From: Cladobotryum mycophilum
Lineage: Eukaryota > Ascomycota > Sordariomycetes > Hypocreales > Hypocreaceae
Direction: 5' to 3'
Length of the DNA: 64,000 bases
Assembly (NCBI GenBank): GCA_036429605.1
Contig: JAVFKD010000004.1
Location: forward strand, 4,216,001-4,280,000
Numbering within the stretch: the stretch's first letter is position 1; the number at the start of each line of letters is the position of its first letter. Positions 46,485-58,422 of this stretch are shown here, piece by piece. Below the pieces are notes generated by a model that was given only the letters and a program-made list of their open reading frames with translations, did not search any database and was not told the origin of the DNA. Made by a program: the position numbers and the translations under genes.

Positions 46485-49400
46485 TTACATCTCTTTTATC
46501 ATCGCGGTTTGGATATCATCAACAGTTATGCCACTCCTGTCGCACATGTCCTTAAATGTACCACCGTGATGCCATAAGGCAAGTGGTGTGTCCAGTTCCG
46601 CAATCTGCCCGGCGTCTATAACACAAATTCGATCGTAGCCGAGAATTGTGCGCAGCCTATGGGCAATACACAGTACCGTCTTGCCGCTAAAGTGTTTCTC
46701 CATGGTGCGCTGAATCTTCTGGTCCGTCTCCATGTCCACCGAGGATGTTGCCTCATCGCACACAACGATTCGCGAATCGCGTACGAGTGCACGTGCGAGG
46801 GCCATGAGCTGCCGCTGCCCTAGTGAAAAATTAAGCCCATCCTCCTTCACGATACTGTCAAGGTAGATTTGAGACGGCTGTTCGTTTTTAGAGTCGTTAT
46901 CAGTGGACTCGTCCTCAGGGGTGAGGCCAGCCAAACCCAGAGCAGATAAGAGTTCCATATCAGTATGTTCGTTAAAGGGGTCCAGGTTACTGCGTACAGT
47001 GCCACGGAAGAGGACGGGGTCTTGGGGAATGATAGCCAGGCGAGAGCGGACATCGTGAAGCCTCAGGGAAGAGATATCGAGTCCGTCAATGCTGATGCTA
47101 CCAGTCGACAGCTCAACTAAGCGGAAAAGCGCAGTTATAATAGAGCTCTTTCCCGCACCCGTGCGGCCGATGATTCCAATGCGTTCACCACCCCGGATAT
47201 GTAGGGACAGCCCTTGTAACACCAGGGGAGGTTATCGCGATACCGCATCCATACATTGTCGAAGATTATTTCTCCGCGCTCAGGCCATAGCTTACGGGCC
47301 TCAATCTTGGGGCAAAGGGGTGCTTCTTCCTCGAGCTCAGTGCTGTAATAATGAAGGCGCTGGACAGCATTCATGCCAGTCTCAAGATCGTCAAGCTGCC
47401 TAGTCGCAAGCTGTAACATCTGACCAATGGCGAGCACAAAGTTAAGCACCAGACCCCCAATCGACGGATGGACTGCGAAGCGAGATGTGACAACAAGGAG
47501 ACCCATGGTCAAGATGAGAGACGTGCTGATGAGATCAAGGCGCATAGACAACCATCCCTGATTAGAAAATGTGAGATAGTAGGCTCCATTCATGTTATCG
47601 ATGGAGGCTCGTAGGTCGTTAATAAACCGCTGCTTCACACCATAAGCACGAATAGGTCCCACGCCACCAAGACCCTCGCTAAACTTGGCGAATACGTGTG
47701 ACCGTAGAAGAGATTCGAGGCGATTTACTTCGCGAGCTGATTTGCGATAGTACATCATTGCGCCGATATAAATAACGAACAACGGCACTAGGGCAATGGC
47801 AAAGTAGTGAAAGAAAGCGATAATTAGTGCAAACATTGCATTCACTGAAGCCACAGTGAAGCAATATATACGCAAGGCATTGACTAGTCTGTTATCCATG
47901 ACTTCTACATCACGGGAGACTCGATTTAAAATGCGACCGAGCGGTGTCGTATCAAAAAACGACATGGGTGCGTGTATAACGCGAGAGATGGCGCTTTGAA
48001 GCATCGCACCAGAAGCCTTCATACCAGGCATGGAGACCGCCATAGAAAAGAGGAAAAGAAGAACGGCCTGAAGGCTTCCAAGTCCGGCGTAGATGCCGAT
48101 ATATTGCCCGGTGGAAAGGTGAAACTTATTGGATATCCAATAGGAAAGCCATAGACTCGTCATCATGTTTGCGCCCTGGAAAAGGATGAGGGCGAAGAGG
48201 ACAAGAGGCCCGTTGAGGATGGAGCCTGAAGCGCGGATATAGGCACTGTAGATACGCCAGGGAACTGTCGAACCAGTATTCTCCTCTGCCCGCATAAGAT
48301 TTCCGCGCTTCAGATCTTTCTGCTTCTGCTTCCCCCTCCCTTCTGGTCCAGGCTGTATCTCCTTCGACTTTGGTGGTTTCCCCTCTTGTGTGGTTGTCTG
48401 CATCAGCTTCTGAAAGCCCGTATCATCGCGCATGAGATTGTCAAATGTATCAACGGCATTGATCCTGCCGCCTTCCATCCATATAATCCGATCGCAACGG
48501 CCAAGGATCCAAAGCTGATGCGTGGCGATGATACGGCATTTGTCTTTGAGAAGGCCAAGGATAGCATTATCGAATATGTGACGGCCAACCTGAGCGTCAA
48601 CAGCGCTAAGCGGATCGTCCATGAAGACGATATCGGCATCGAAGTAGATGGCGCGGGCGATGTTGATGCGTTGCTTCTGGCCGCCCGAAATGGTAATGCC
48701 ACGCTCGCCAATTTCAGTTTGGTCACCACTAGGAAACGTCTCGAAGTCTGCTTGAAGGGAACATCTACGGGGTTTGACAAAATGTTAGTAGGTTCAGAGG
48801 GGGACCAAGAATGTGTATGCGTATCCAACTCACGCATCTATTATTTCATCATATCGCTGCCTATCCATCTCTTTGCCAAATGTAATGTTGTTCTGCAGTG
48901 TAGTGTTCTGGATCCACGCGGACTGAGGGCAAAGGGCCCTAGAAGCACCACTGACGACAACATTGCCGCCAGTCTTGCGCATCTCACCGGCCAGCGCGGC
49001 GAGAAGGGAACTCTTCCCACTTCCCACTGTGCCTATAATGGCAACGAGCTCTCCACGGCCAGCCTTGAAGCTGAGATCCCGTAACTGAAACGGCATCGGC
49101 TCCTCAGCAAGAGTGCTGGCGGAAGCATTCTCCAAGGAGCCCAGTTGAGGTGGAACTTTGGCCGCGGCGGCCTTCCTGTGTTTGGTAGCCATCTTGTTGC
49201 CGCTTTTAGCATCCTCGGTCGATGCCTTCTCCCAAGTAAACGATGCGTCACACAGCTGAATGGCGTTTTCACTGTCTGCCTCGCGAATCACGTCCTCCCG
49301 TTGCTCCTCTGCCATGAGAAACTCTTCGATACGCTTGAGAGATAACCAGGCGTCCGTTGACTGATTCAGGATAACGGGAAACAAATTAAGAGGCTGGCGA

Positions 49401-50814
49401 AGACCGTTGAACAGGGCCAAGGCTGAAAACGCCTTTGCAGGGTCAAGACTATGCTTTGATAGTGAATAAGTGATGAAAGAGAGCATAGAGGCAAAAATAG
49501 GCAACGATGTAGTAACCGTAGTAATAACGTTTCGAGTAATGAGCGAGGTCTGAGTGGCATGAACCTCTTTCGAGCGCAACTCCCCAAGGCGACTCGTAAA
49601 TGCCTCTTCCCAACCAAAGTACTTGACAGTTCGGATCGACTGCAGAACCTCCTGGGTCAGCGAGATGCGCTGGTCGGTAATCTTGTTGATCCCCTTGCGA
49701 CGGTTAACCAAGATGCGTATCGCCTTCGTCAACGCTGGTAGTCCAAGCATAAGTAAGCCGAGACCAGGGAGTGCAGCATAGGCCAGGTTGGCGAGCAAAA
49801 AGGCCATTGTGATGAGACATGCAAAGGGGGATGTCCAGATCATGTGGAACTGGCCCAGAGCTTTGTCGATGCGGCTGGTGTGAATGCTCATGAGGTTTAT
49901 GATGCGGCCATTCTCCCAACCAGTGTCGTCGTTTTGCATCGCCTTTTTGCCGTCCTTTCTTGTCTTTTTCTCTCCATTCTTTTCCTCTTCGACTTTCTCC
50001 TTGCCCTCAGCTTTTTCGTTTTTCTCAACTCCATTTTCAAGTACCAACATCTCTCTCGCTCCGCCTGCTTTAGCCCTGCCGGAAATAGTCATAGACTTCT
50101 CATAAATCATGCTCATAAGGACACCTCTACTCTGCCCACCCATCAACATGCCGCGATAGAGGAAATGGTTTATACACAAACTCTGGCCGACCTGCATTGC
50201 TGTGAGACCAATCACGAGACCAATGCCGTGACTGATGGGTGGTGGCGACCCTCCATTATGGTTGGCTTTGTATGCCTTGGTGGCGAATTGTATCAGGAAG
50301 CGCAACACGAAAGGCGAGGTGACACGCATGATGGTACCGAGAAGCGAACAGATAGCGCCAAGCCAGAAATCGAAGCGAAAGCTCGCGTATAACGCCCAGA
50401 GAAGTGGGTGACTTTGACCATTGCGGACGCGCAATTGGAATACCTCAGTGACCTTGTCGGTTAAAGGCTCGACGGCGCGGTCCGGATTAACAACCCAAAT
50501 GTCATCCTGCTCAAGCCGTCGTTTGTATCCCCTCTAAGAAATTGTAGACGTCAGCCCATTATCATCCCGGTTACAACACGCGGTGCTCTGGCTCTGTATA
50601 TCGGAGAGCGGCCCAGCACGAAGCCACTCACTGTTATCAATGGCGTCATCCATTGGAACGTCAGCTTGCTTAAGAAGCCAGCCGTATGCTCGCCTGACAC
50701 TGTGTGCTCCTCTAGAACCTTGTGAGCATCACTCCGACGCAGCGGGATCAACTTGTGATACCATTTCCTCGGTTTCTCCTGGAACTCTGTCGTTGAACCC
50801 ATAGGCTCATCCAT
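46485..50814 (-). CDS. Full-length ABCC (MRP/Yor1-type) transporter, one-base gap near NBD2
   Basis: Three exons: 50632-50814, 48834-50533 and 46485-48764, with introns of 98 and 69 bp; about 1,387 aa. The order is short N terminus without TMD0, TMD1, NBD1, TMD2, NBD2. NBD1 has Walker A GTVGSGKSS, signature ISGGQKQR and Walker B IVFMDDPLSAVD; the intron lies between Walker A and signature. NBD2 has GRTGAGKSS, FSLGQRQ and IVVCDEATSSVD. TMD2 contains the typical FFDTTPLGRILNRVSRDVEVMD. The architecture matches yeast Yor1, which exports organic anions and drugs. The frame changes by one base at the G run 47225-47228, just before NBD2; adding one base gives continuous family sequence. Probable export pump for the neighbouring pathway. 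Confidence 0.92.
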
Positions 50815-53392
50815 GTCAGATGAAATACAGCATGAAAATGAAATGAAAGCGAATGTGGTTTAGATGGCCGGGGGATGGAAACAAGCGACGGATCGAGATT
50901 CCAGGTCGAAGAATTAAGAACTTGTTGCCTTGTGCTTAAGCTAAGCCGTAATAATTCATTAAAAGGACGATCTACAACTCAGAATGAAGACAACCAAGAC
51001 TTTCTGGTATCGACTACTCCGTAATCTTATGTAATAAGGAGGTAGTAGCAATGCACCGAGACGGAATCTGATCACCATGAGAAAACTGAGACATAGCCAT
51101 GCCATGGAGATTGTTTTGTTTTGGGTGAGACATTGTGGCTTAACACTACACCGTTTCTACCAACCTTGGGAAATGATAGAAAAAGAAAGTCCGGTACTGA
51201 AGTGAATGGTACAGGAGTGTCAAGATTTATGAAGCAGATGCACCTCCATGCTAAAATAGCCAGAGAAAACTTCACACAAGGGACTTAACAGCCAGCTATG
51301 CTTAGGTTCTCAGAACTATGAGTAGATACCGCTCGCCTTTGTATTAGACCTGTTGTTCTGCCCTTCAGCCAGGGAGACCAAAAAATCAGGATAGCCCTTG
51401 CATACTAACCCTTATGGCGGGTAGCATGGATGTGAGATGCAAGTAGTAGCGTTTCCGAAACCACAAAGCCGGTTAGTTATCCGACCATCAAAATGGCCCG
51501 GGATCGACTAAGCCAAAAACTGGTGTATGATCTAACTGTAACTTGCGAATCTGCAAAAAGGGGTTAGGCCTGTCAGGTTTTAAACGCGTAATTATGTGGG
51601 AACTCGATATTTCATGCGCTCATAACGCTGGTCACTAGATCGGTTTGTTCCAGATATGGCGAGAACGGAGATACGTGTAAGTTTCTTGTGAGCAACTAGC
51701 AAGGATGGAGGAGTGTCAAAGGATGATCTGATTATACGGAGTATTCAGGCCGTTTCTCGACAAAGTTGAAATGTCGTCGAATACGCCTACTTCGCACAAA
51801 GAGGGATCGATCTAACTATAACGAGATTACTCTCAGAAGGGGATTTCGGGCCATCCGATCTCATAAAGGTGATGGCATCATCCCTGTTGATACCCAACGT
51901 TGCCTTCCAACACAACATGAGTGTATACCATATTCACAACTCCATAAATAACATAATGAAAGATGTAGGGACAGTTCATCGTATAGCACCGTATTACCGC
52001 GGCATCCTGTTCATGTATGCCACTGATTCCAAAACTGTTAGTCGGTCGCCAGGCCACGTCAGCCAAGGGCTTGAACTTACGTTAAAGTGCATGATTTCGA
52101 ACGATCCAGGCCTAGATGTCACTAATAACGCGTGATTGCAAAGAATATTCGATGCCCGAGACCTGTGGCTTGCGAGGTCCTAGGCGGGATCAATGCATCT
52201 ATGACTGGGCATGCGATGACTAAAAGAAGGAGAGTGTCAGATTTCGTAAGAAGGAGTGTACGATAGTACTTGAAAACCTAGCCTTGGGGGGATAGGCTAT
52301 GAGTAAGATGGAAAACTAGAGTCTTCGAGGAAAGCATCTCGACCAGTGGTGCTACCCCATTGAAGGGGAGGTGCAATGAGCCACTTCCAGTGTAACCTAA
52401 AGATCATCATCAAACCAAGAAGATGAACCAACCTCCTTTTTCTAGCCTTCTTGTACCTGAATCCCAACCACCCTCTACTTATCTTATAGGCTCAGAACCT
52501 ACTCGACCAATACGTCAAAGAAGCCATCCCAATGGGCTTCAAAGACGGCATCATACCAAGATGAAAAATCAGCGTCTTCCATCTTGTAGATAGACAATAC
52601 CGACTATTACTTGAATATGCGATTAGTCGACTGTGAGAGAGTGGATTCGATGCCGTCTGCACAGGTCAAAGGCGGGGGAGGGGCAGGGGGAGGGGTAAGG
52701 AAGACTACATGCATGGAAACAATAGACGTGGTCAAACTCTATTCATTATTGGAGAAAATTATACTAGCAAAGCTTGTACAGATGTACGGAGCACGCTATC
52801 CTCTTTTATGACCCCATGTCTTCAGGGTGTCTGTGGGGATACTGCAGCGTAACCGTTCTACTACATTGTGCGGATACGTCAAAAGCCAGTGGCTACTTTT
52901 GACTAGGTACGTGGAGCTCCTTGACAACCAATAGGTTACAACACCATGCAAGCACAAATCTCACAGTCGATTTATTTATCCAACCAGGCGCTGCTCCTTC
53001 AACTCAAGTGGGCTATTCTGCAATGCCACCATGCAGAGGAGAGAAAGTCGTACGATTTTTTGCCCCCTAAGGCGGGGTAGATGTTCCATCATGGGTGGTC
53101 TACTCCTTGTGTCTTCGTGAGATAGCATTTACGACTCGTTCACGTTGCAGCATCGTAGTCGTGACAATATCTTCATTTGGGCTTCATGTGGCTTGATTGG
53201 GCGTCTTGGGCTCCAGAGCTAGAAATGTATGACTACCCAATTCCAAGACATGTCCGATAAATTACCAAGATCATCTGTACATGCCGGATGTTGAGGTGAT
53301 ATCTGGGCACTTATAAGATGTGAAAAAGTCCATGCCAAAGAAGAAGGCGAGCCAAGAGCCACTCCATCATCACAACACTCACATCCAACAAA
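50815..53392. other. intergenic
   Basis: 2.6 kb with no supported gene. A short stretch near 52489-52560 reads like the end of an exon after a possible TAG acceptor, but no partner exon is found. Confidence 0.35.
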
Positions 53393-55009
53393 ATGGCGTT
53401 TATCCAAAACGTGAGAGGCAACCAAGCCTTACCATTGTCCAACGACTACGAGCTGCTGCGGAATCAGTATGCAACCTCATCACACGATGACAATGCCATG
53501 AAGCCAGGTCTTATCGTCCAACCCAAGGACGTGGACGATATCAAGGCTGTCATCGCCCACGCAAAGACGGAGAACAAAGCCGTAGCCATACGGAGCGGGG
53601 GCCACCAGTACAGCGGAGCCTCATCCACGGGCCTGGCCAATATCCAGCTGGATCTTCGGAATACCTTCAAATCACGCCATCAAGATCTTGTCTACCGCGA
53701 GGTTGGCGACAAGAGCTATGTCCGCACGAGCGTCAGCTGGAGCCTTGGTGATTTCAATCTCTTCTTGAGAAAGCACAATGCGTTTGTTCCCCATGGGCAG
53801 TGCGCGCATGTGCATGTTGGCGGTCATGCTCAGACTGGCGGCTACGGCCAGCTTGGGCGCGGTTTCGGCTTGTTTGGTGACCACATCATTTCCTTGGAGA
53901 TTGTCGATCACAACGGCGAAATCAAGGAAATCACCCGCAGCAGTGATGCCGAGCAATTCTTCGCTTGGACCGGCGGCAGCCCAGGAAATCTCGGGGTGTT
54001 GACGCATTTCACGGTTGAAGTCTACCGCGATTCAAATTACCGGGGCTCGAGATACCTCAAGTGTGTCCATGCCTATTCCCCCGCCAATCTCAAGAGGATC
54101 CTGAAGCTTCTAGCGGACATGAATGACGACGAGGGCTTCCCGCGCAACTATGACTTGTGCGTCAGCGTTGTCAGCGCGGGGTTCGACCTCATGAGTGTTA
54201 TAAGCGACCTTCCGCTGGACAACGTACCAGACAATTTGTTTGGAGAATTTGTCCCTGCGGCTATTATTCCAACCATCATCATCTATGCACAATGGGTGCC
54301 ATTCAGCGCAGACGACACGCCGAATATGTCATGGTTCGAGAACCTTAACCGGGGCTCCATCGTCAGCAGCGACGTGCAAGAAAAGGTCATGTCAGAAGTG
54401 ACCAGGAACTGGCTTTTCCCAAGGGCTCGCGAGTATGATCTTCCATACGTCAAGCGAGCTTACTTGACCGCGGCAACCAACCTGAGCACAAACGGCTGGG
54501 TTGATTGGGCCGCCGGCAGGATGGACAAGGTCATTGGATCTACTTCGCCTAGGAATGGGCACAGGCTGTCCGCTCAGTTGCAAGCTTTTGGCGGAACGCA
54601 TTCTCGCTTCAGGCTCAACGCCAATAACGGCACATCGTACAGCGTAAGTAACATTTCCTTTACACAAATTCCGCCCTGGCGTGTCAATGATTGATAAGCT
54701 AACGGCCTTTTTTATTGGCAGTGGCGCGACTCCACACTCTGCTTTGTCCTCGATGACTTTCACGACCCATCGAAGAAGCAAGAGGCCGAGCAATGGGCAC
54801 AGGAAGCTGATCGTGAAGCTCTCACATATTTTAGTGCGCAGGATCGCCGGGTTCTGTGGGGCTCTTATGGTTCTTCTGACCTTCATGCTGTCCGGGCTCA
54901 CTATTATGATAACGAGGCGATTTACCAAAGGCTCCAAAGAGCCAGGAGCGTCGCTGATCCGAACGGTACTTTTACTCCGAACGCCTTCAGCGTGAAGCGT
55001 ATGGGCTAA
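53393..55009 (+). CDS. BBE-like FAD-linked oxidase (berberine-bridge-enzyme type)
   Basis: Two exons, 53393-54643 and 54722-55009, with a 78-bp intron; 512 aa, frame intact. The PCMH FAD domain shows IVQPKDVDDIKAVIAHAK and AIRSGGHQYSG, whose His is the usual covalent FAD attachment. PHGQCAHVHVGGHAQTGGYG carries a Cys that could provide a second flavin link. The C terminus ends in ADPNGTFTPNAFSV, a normal BBE tail (DP.g.F....s). No signal peptide, so it is probably intracellular. Relatives oxidise alkaloids, sugars or polyketides with O2. The GQC motif is spaced differently from the common GxCxxVG form. No other biosynthetic gene adjoins it directly. Confidence 0.88.
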
Positions 55010-55383
55010 GTTTGGAAGCGGTGCTTCCTTTCCCTTGCCTCAGATATGACGCCTCTGTAAGAGTGACGTGGGACTGAAGTATGGGTACTCCAGTAGAAAG
55101 GCTGCAGTCATCTTCAATACAATATGTTCTGGCAATTTTTCTTGTGTTTTCCAGTAGTTGTTCCATCCCTCCTAAAAAAAATACATATGGATAAAATCCT
55201 GTTATTCGACAAACTGGTGCGTTCTTTGCGTCCTACATGGTTTGCTACAAGTACGTGACGGCCTTCACTCCCCGGGAGAACATATCTATATATTCCGTGT
55301 CTGCAAGGCACAAATGTTCTACAAGCTCTAGAAGATAATGCGAGATAATATCCAATTCAATTTGCGCGCTGACTAATACGGGG
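55010..55383. other. intergenic
   Basis: The 3' flank of the oxidase gene up to the transposon. No gene. Confidence 0.4.
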
Positions 55384-55392
55384 AGTGAATGT
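55384..55392. repeat. Transposon target-site duplication, left copy
   Basis: AGTGAATGT, repeated at 58288-58296. Confidence 0.88.
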
Positions 55393-58287
55393 GGGAGCCC
55401 ATAGGTGCGCGGGATCCCGCGCATTTAAAATTACACGGGTCCCGCGCAAATTATGTCAGCACAAAGGCCCTAGCCAATCGGAGCCACGGATTTTATTCGG
55501 ATCGGAATGAACTTAATGTATCGCAGGCTGGCTTTTTTTATGCCTTTAGCAAATACATAATCTAGATTTTTTTTTATAGCTATAGCCTAGTTATCATTTT
55601 CTAATAATACTCTCCCCCTAGAGCTAGAATATAATTCCTATAATATATTATTTTAGGCTATTAATACTTAAACAGTAAGTTATAGTTATATATTTATTAT
55701 AAACAAATCAATCAAAAAAAACAATAAACAGACTATTATATATAGCTATAATCAATTTCGCCGAGCCCTTAGCCTATCTAAAAAATATAATTGGAAAACA
55801 TTAACCTATTTAACCGATTACTAATTTTTAATATATATTAAAGAGTCTTTTAATAGTATAGTCTAGAGTATATACTATCGCCTAAATAAACGTTTTTTAA
55901 TACATAATCACCCACTAAGCTTATACCTATCTACTCATCTAGCTCATTGTAAGCTAGGCGTTTAAGAAGGTATAGAACTTTAAAAGCTAATAACTACAGG
56001 TATTACTTTAAAAGATATTTAGACCTATATATATTAAAAGTAAGGTAATAATCTAGTAATATAGTAAGATATTTATAATTATATTACTAATATAAAACAA
56101 AAGATATATAAAGGGTAAAGTATAATCTATACTTTTGTTAATCAATTAGATAATAAGGGGTTTTAAAATCGAATAAAACTTAATAAAGATAGCCGGATAA
56201 TAATTATTTTATTTGCTTATCCTAACTTATTATAGTATTTTTAGGTATACCTAGACTTATTATTACTAGACTATACCTATAAGACTAATAAATATTAAAT
56301 ACTGCTTTTTAATATTATTAATATTAATGCTTACTAGTAATCTTTTTATATTATATTTGTATTCTTAAGCAGTAAGTAAAAAAGATTATATTTAGGTATT
56401 AGATTAACTTTAATCTATATATAAAGTTTATAATACTAGGCTTCTATCTATAATACTTATAGATTAATGTCTTATATATATAAATACTATTATAGTAGTA
56501 TTTCTTTTAGTATAGTTATTACTTTGCCTTTAATATATAAATAAAACTATTATTTAACATTACCTTTCTATTTTTACTATACAAAAGCATTTATTTACTA
56601 TTACACAAAAGGAAATAACAGCAATTAAGGCATCAGGGTCTAAAAACTAGAATGCCTTTTATCAGTTTTGGCATTCAATTATTAGCTCATTAACAAAGGC
56701 AGTCTTTACTAAACGTATCTAATAGTTTAAACGGTAATATCTTCTAGATTATGTTAAGGAAATTATATATATTAAGGATACCTAGCTTTAGCTATATAAA
56801 AAAAGCTTGTTAAGGCTTAAGTAAACTAATACATATACTTTAATAATATAATTACATCTCGTGTTAAAGGCATTTATATACTTCTTAAGTCTTATCTAAA
56901 AAGATCTATATTAAATCTCTTTAAGGCTTAAAGAGCAATAAAGTATATATTACTTAATTAATTATTAAAGCTATGATTTAATCAGGCTAAGCAATAAATT
57001 CAAGTACTAATTAAATTCTTAAATAAGTTATACTTTATTATATATAGCTAGGTTTTATATAAGGTACTATAAAAGGTTAAGGAATAGTAAAAGCTTCTAT
57101 AAAAAACAAATCCGCCTCTCTCGCCTATCTATACTAGGCTTTTTACATAATCATTTGGTTTACCTTGCCTTTATTAGATAAACTCCTTACAAAAGCAAAA
57201 ACAGGTTCTTTTACTATCACACTTCCACTCACATTAACACCTCTAACACCCTAGGCAGCCATTATATCTATTAAAGCCTTAAAGACTTAAGTCTACCCGG
57301 CTATTAGAAAGATCTAATATTCTATAATTAAGTACCCTATAAGAACCAAGCATTTTTAAATACATTAAGTAATAAAAAAAACCCCCTTAGTATAATAAAT
57401 ACTATTAAATTAAACATATAAGATCTTCTTAAGTATACCTATTATAGCATTAAGAGCTTCTAGCTTTATCTATTTAAAAAGCAATATAGCCAATAGTAAT
57501 AATAATAATAGAGCCAATAGTATAGCTAATAGTAATAATAATAGTAAAGCCAATAATAGTAATACTAGTATAGCTAGCAATAGTAATAGCACTAGAGCTA
57601 ATAATAGTAATAATACTAGAGCCAAAGCGGCCAGAACAGCTATAGTTTAATACACCTAAAACTATATACCAATAGTATATTATTATATAAGGGGCTTAGT
57701 ATAAGAAACAGTCTATTAAAAGTAAAACAAACTAGTTATACTATAAGGCTATAGGACTACCGTAGCGATATCCTAAAGTAACGTATAACTAGTATTTAAA
57801 TTATAAGTAAATAGATTAACGCTATAAAACAAGTCAGCCTATAAAAGACTAAATAAAAAAAAGATAATAGCTTATATAAATTAATTAAATATAAAAGATT
57901 AGTGTATAAAGGCTACTGTTATATAAAGGCTAGTAGATAATCTAGCTAAAAGTAATAGATATAGGATAGCATAGATTTAGTAGTAGGCTAAGAAAGATAA
58001 TAAAAAGCAAAAAATATTATATAATTCAAATACTATAGTTATTACATCTAGCCGTTAATTATCTTATAAAAGGAATTATAAAGTAAGATTATTAGTAATA
58101 AAATTATTATAAAAGTAAAAGTTATTGTAATAGGAGGCCTTTTATAATCCGTAGATTAAAGGATTAAATTCATTCTGATCTGAATGAAATCCGCGGCTCT
58201 GATTGGCTAGGGCCTCTGTGCTGATATAATTTGCGCGGGACCCGTGTAATTTTAAATGCGCGGGATCCCGCGCACCTATGGGCTCCC
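55393..58287. mobile_element. RIP-degraded Mutator-like DNA transposon (MULE) with ~120-bp TIRs
   Basis: A 2,895-bp element bounded by terminal inverted repeats of about 120 bp (55393-~55515 and ~58163-58287). The first 62 bases of the two TIRs are identical; the eight or so later differences are all transitions. A 9-bp target duplication (AGTGAATGT) flanks it. Long TIRs plus a 9-bp duplication are the marks of Mutator-like elements; Hop of Fusarium oxysporum is a known fungal example of similar design. The interior is extremely AT-rich, full of TA and TAG/TAA, and has no open frame of even 60 codons, as expected after heavy repeat-induced point mutation. Each TIR contains the perfect palindrome GCGCGGGATCCCGCGC (55407-55422, 58258-58273). 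Confidence 0.88.
57480..57630. repeat. Degenerate trinucleotide repeat inside the MULE
   Basis: Runs of AATAGTAATAATA-type triplets interspersed with GCCAA/GCTAA. Undoing C-to-T changes would give CAA/CAG/AAC triplets, so this may be the remains of a Gln/Asn-rich coding stretch or microsatellite. Confidence 0.5.
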
Positions 58288-58296
58288 AGTGAATGT
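58288..58296. repeat. Transposon target-site duplication, right copy
   Basis: AGTGAATGT directly after the right TIR end GGGCTCCC. Confidence 0.88.
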
Positions 58297-58422
58297 GTAG
58301 TGTTGAACTAACTGATCAAGGGTCAAATCCCTTTACTGGTAAACCAGTATCAAGACTCGCCTAGAGAAGCCTCAAGTTACAGAGCGAATCTACCTAAGCT
58401 TCTAGACCAACTCCTAGTCCAC

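Noticed and set aside
52489..52560. Possible terminal exon (AQNLLDQYVKEAIPMGFKDG after a TAG acceptor)
   Set aside because: No upstream exon or start could be matched, and the stretch is too short to support a gene.
58319..58360. tRNA-like GGGTCAAATCCC beside the transposon
   Set aside because: No A box, acceptor stem or D arm can be built around it.
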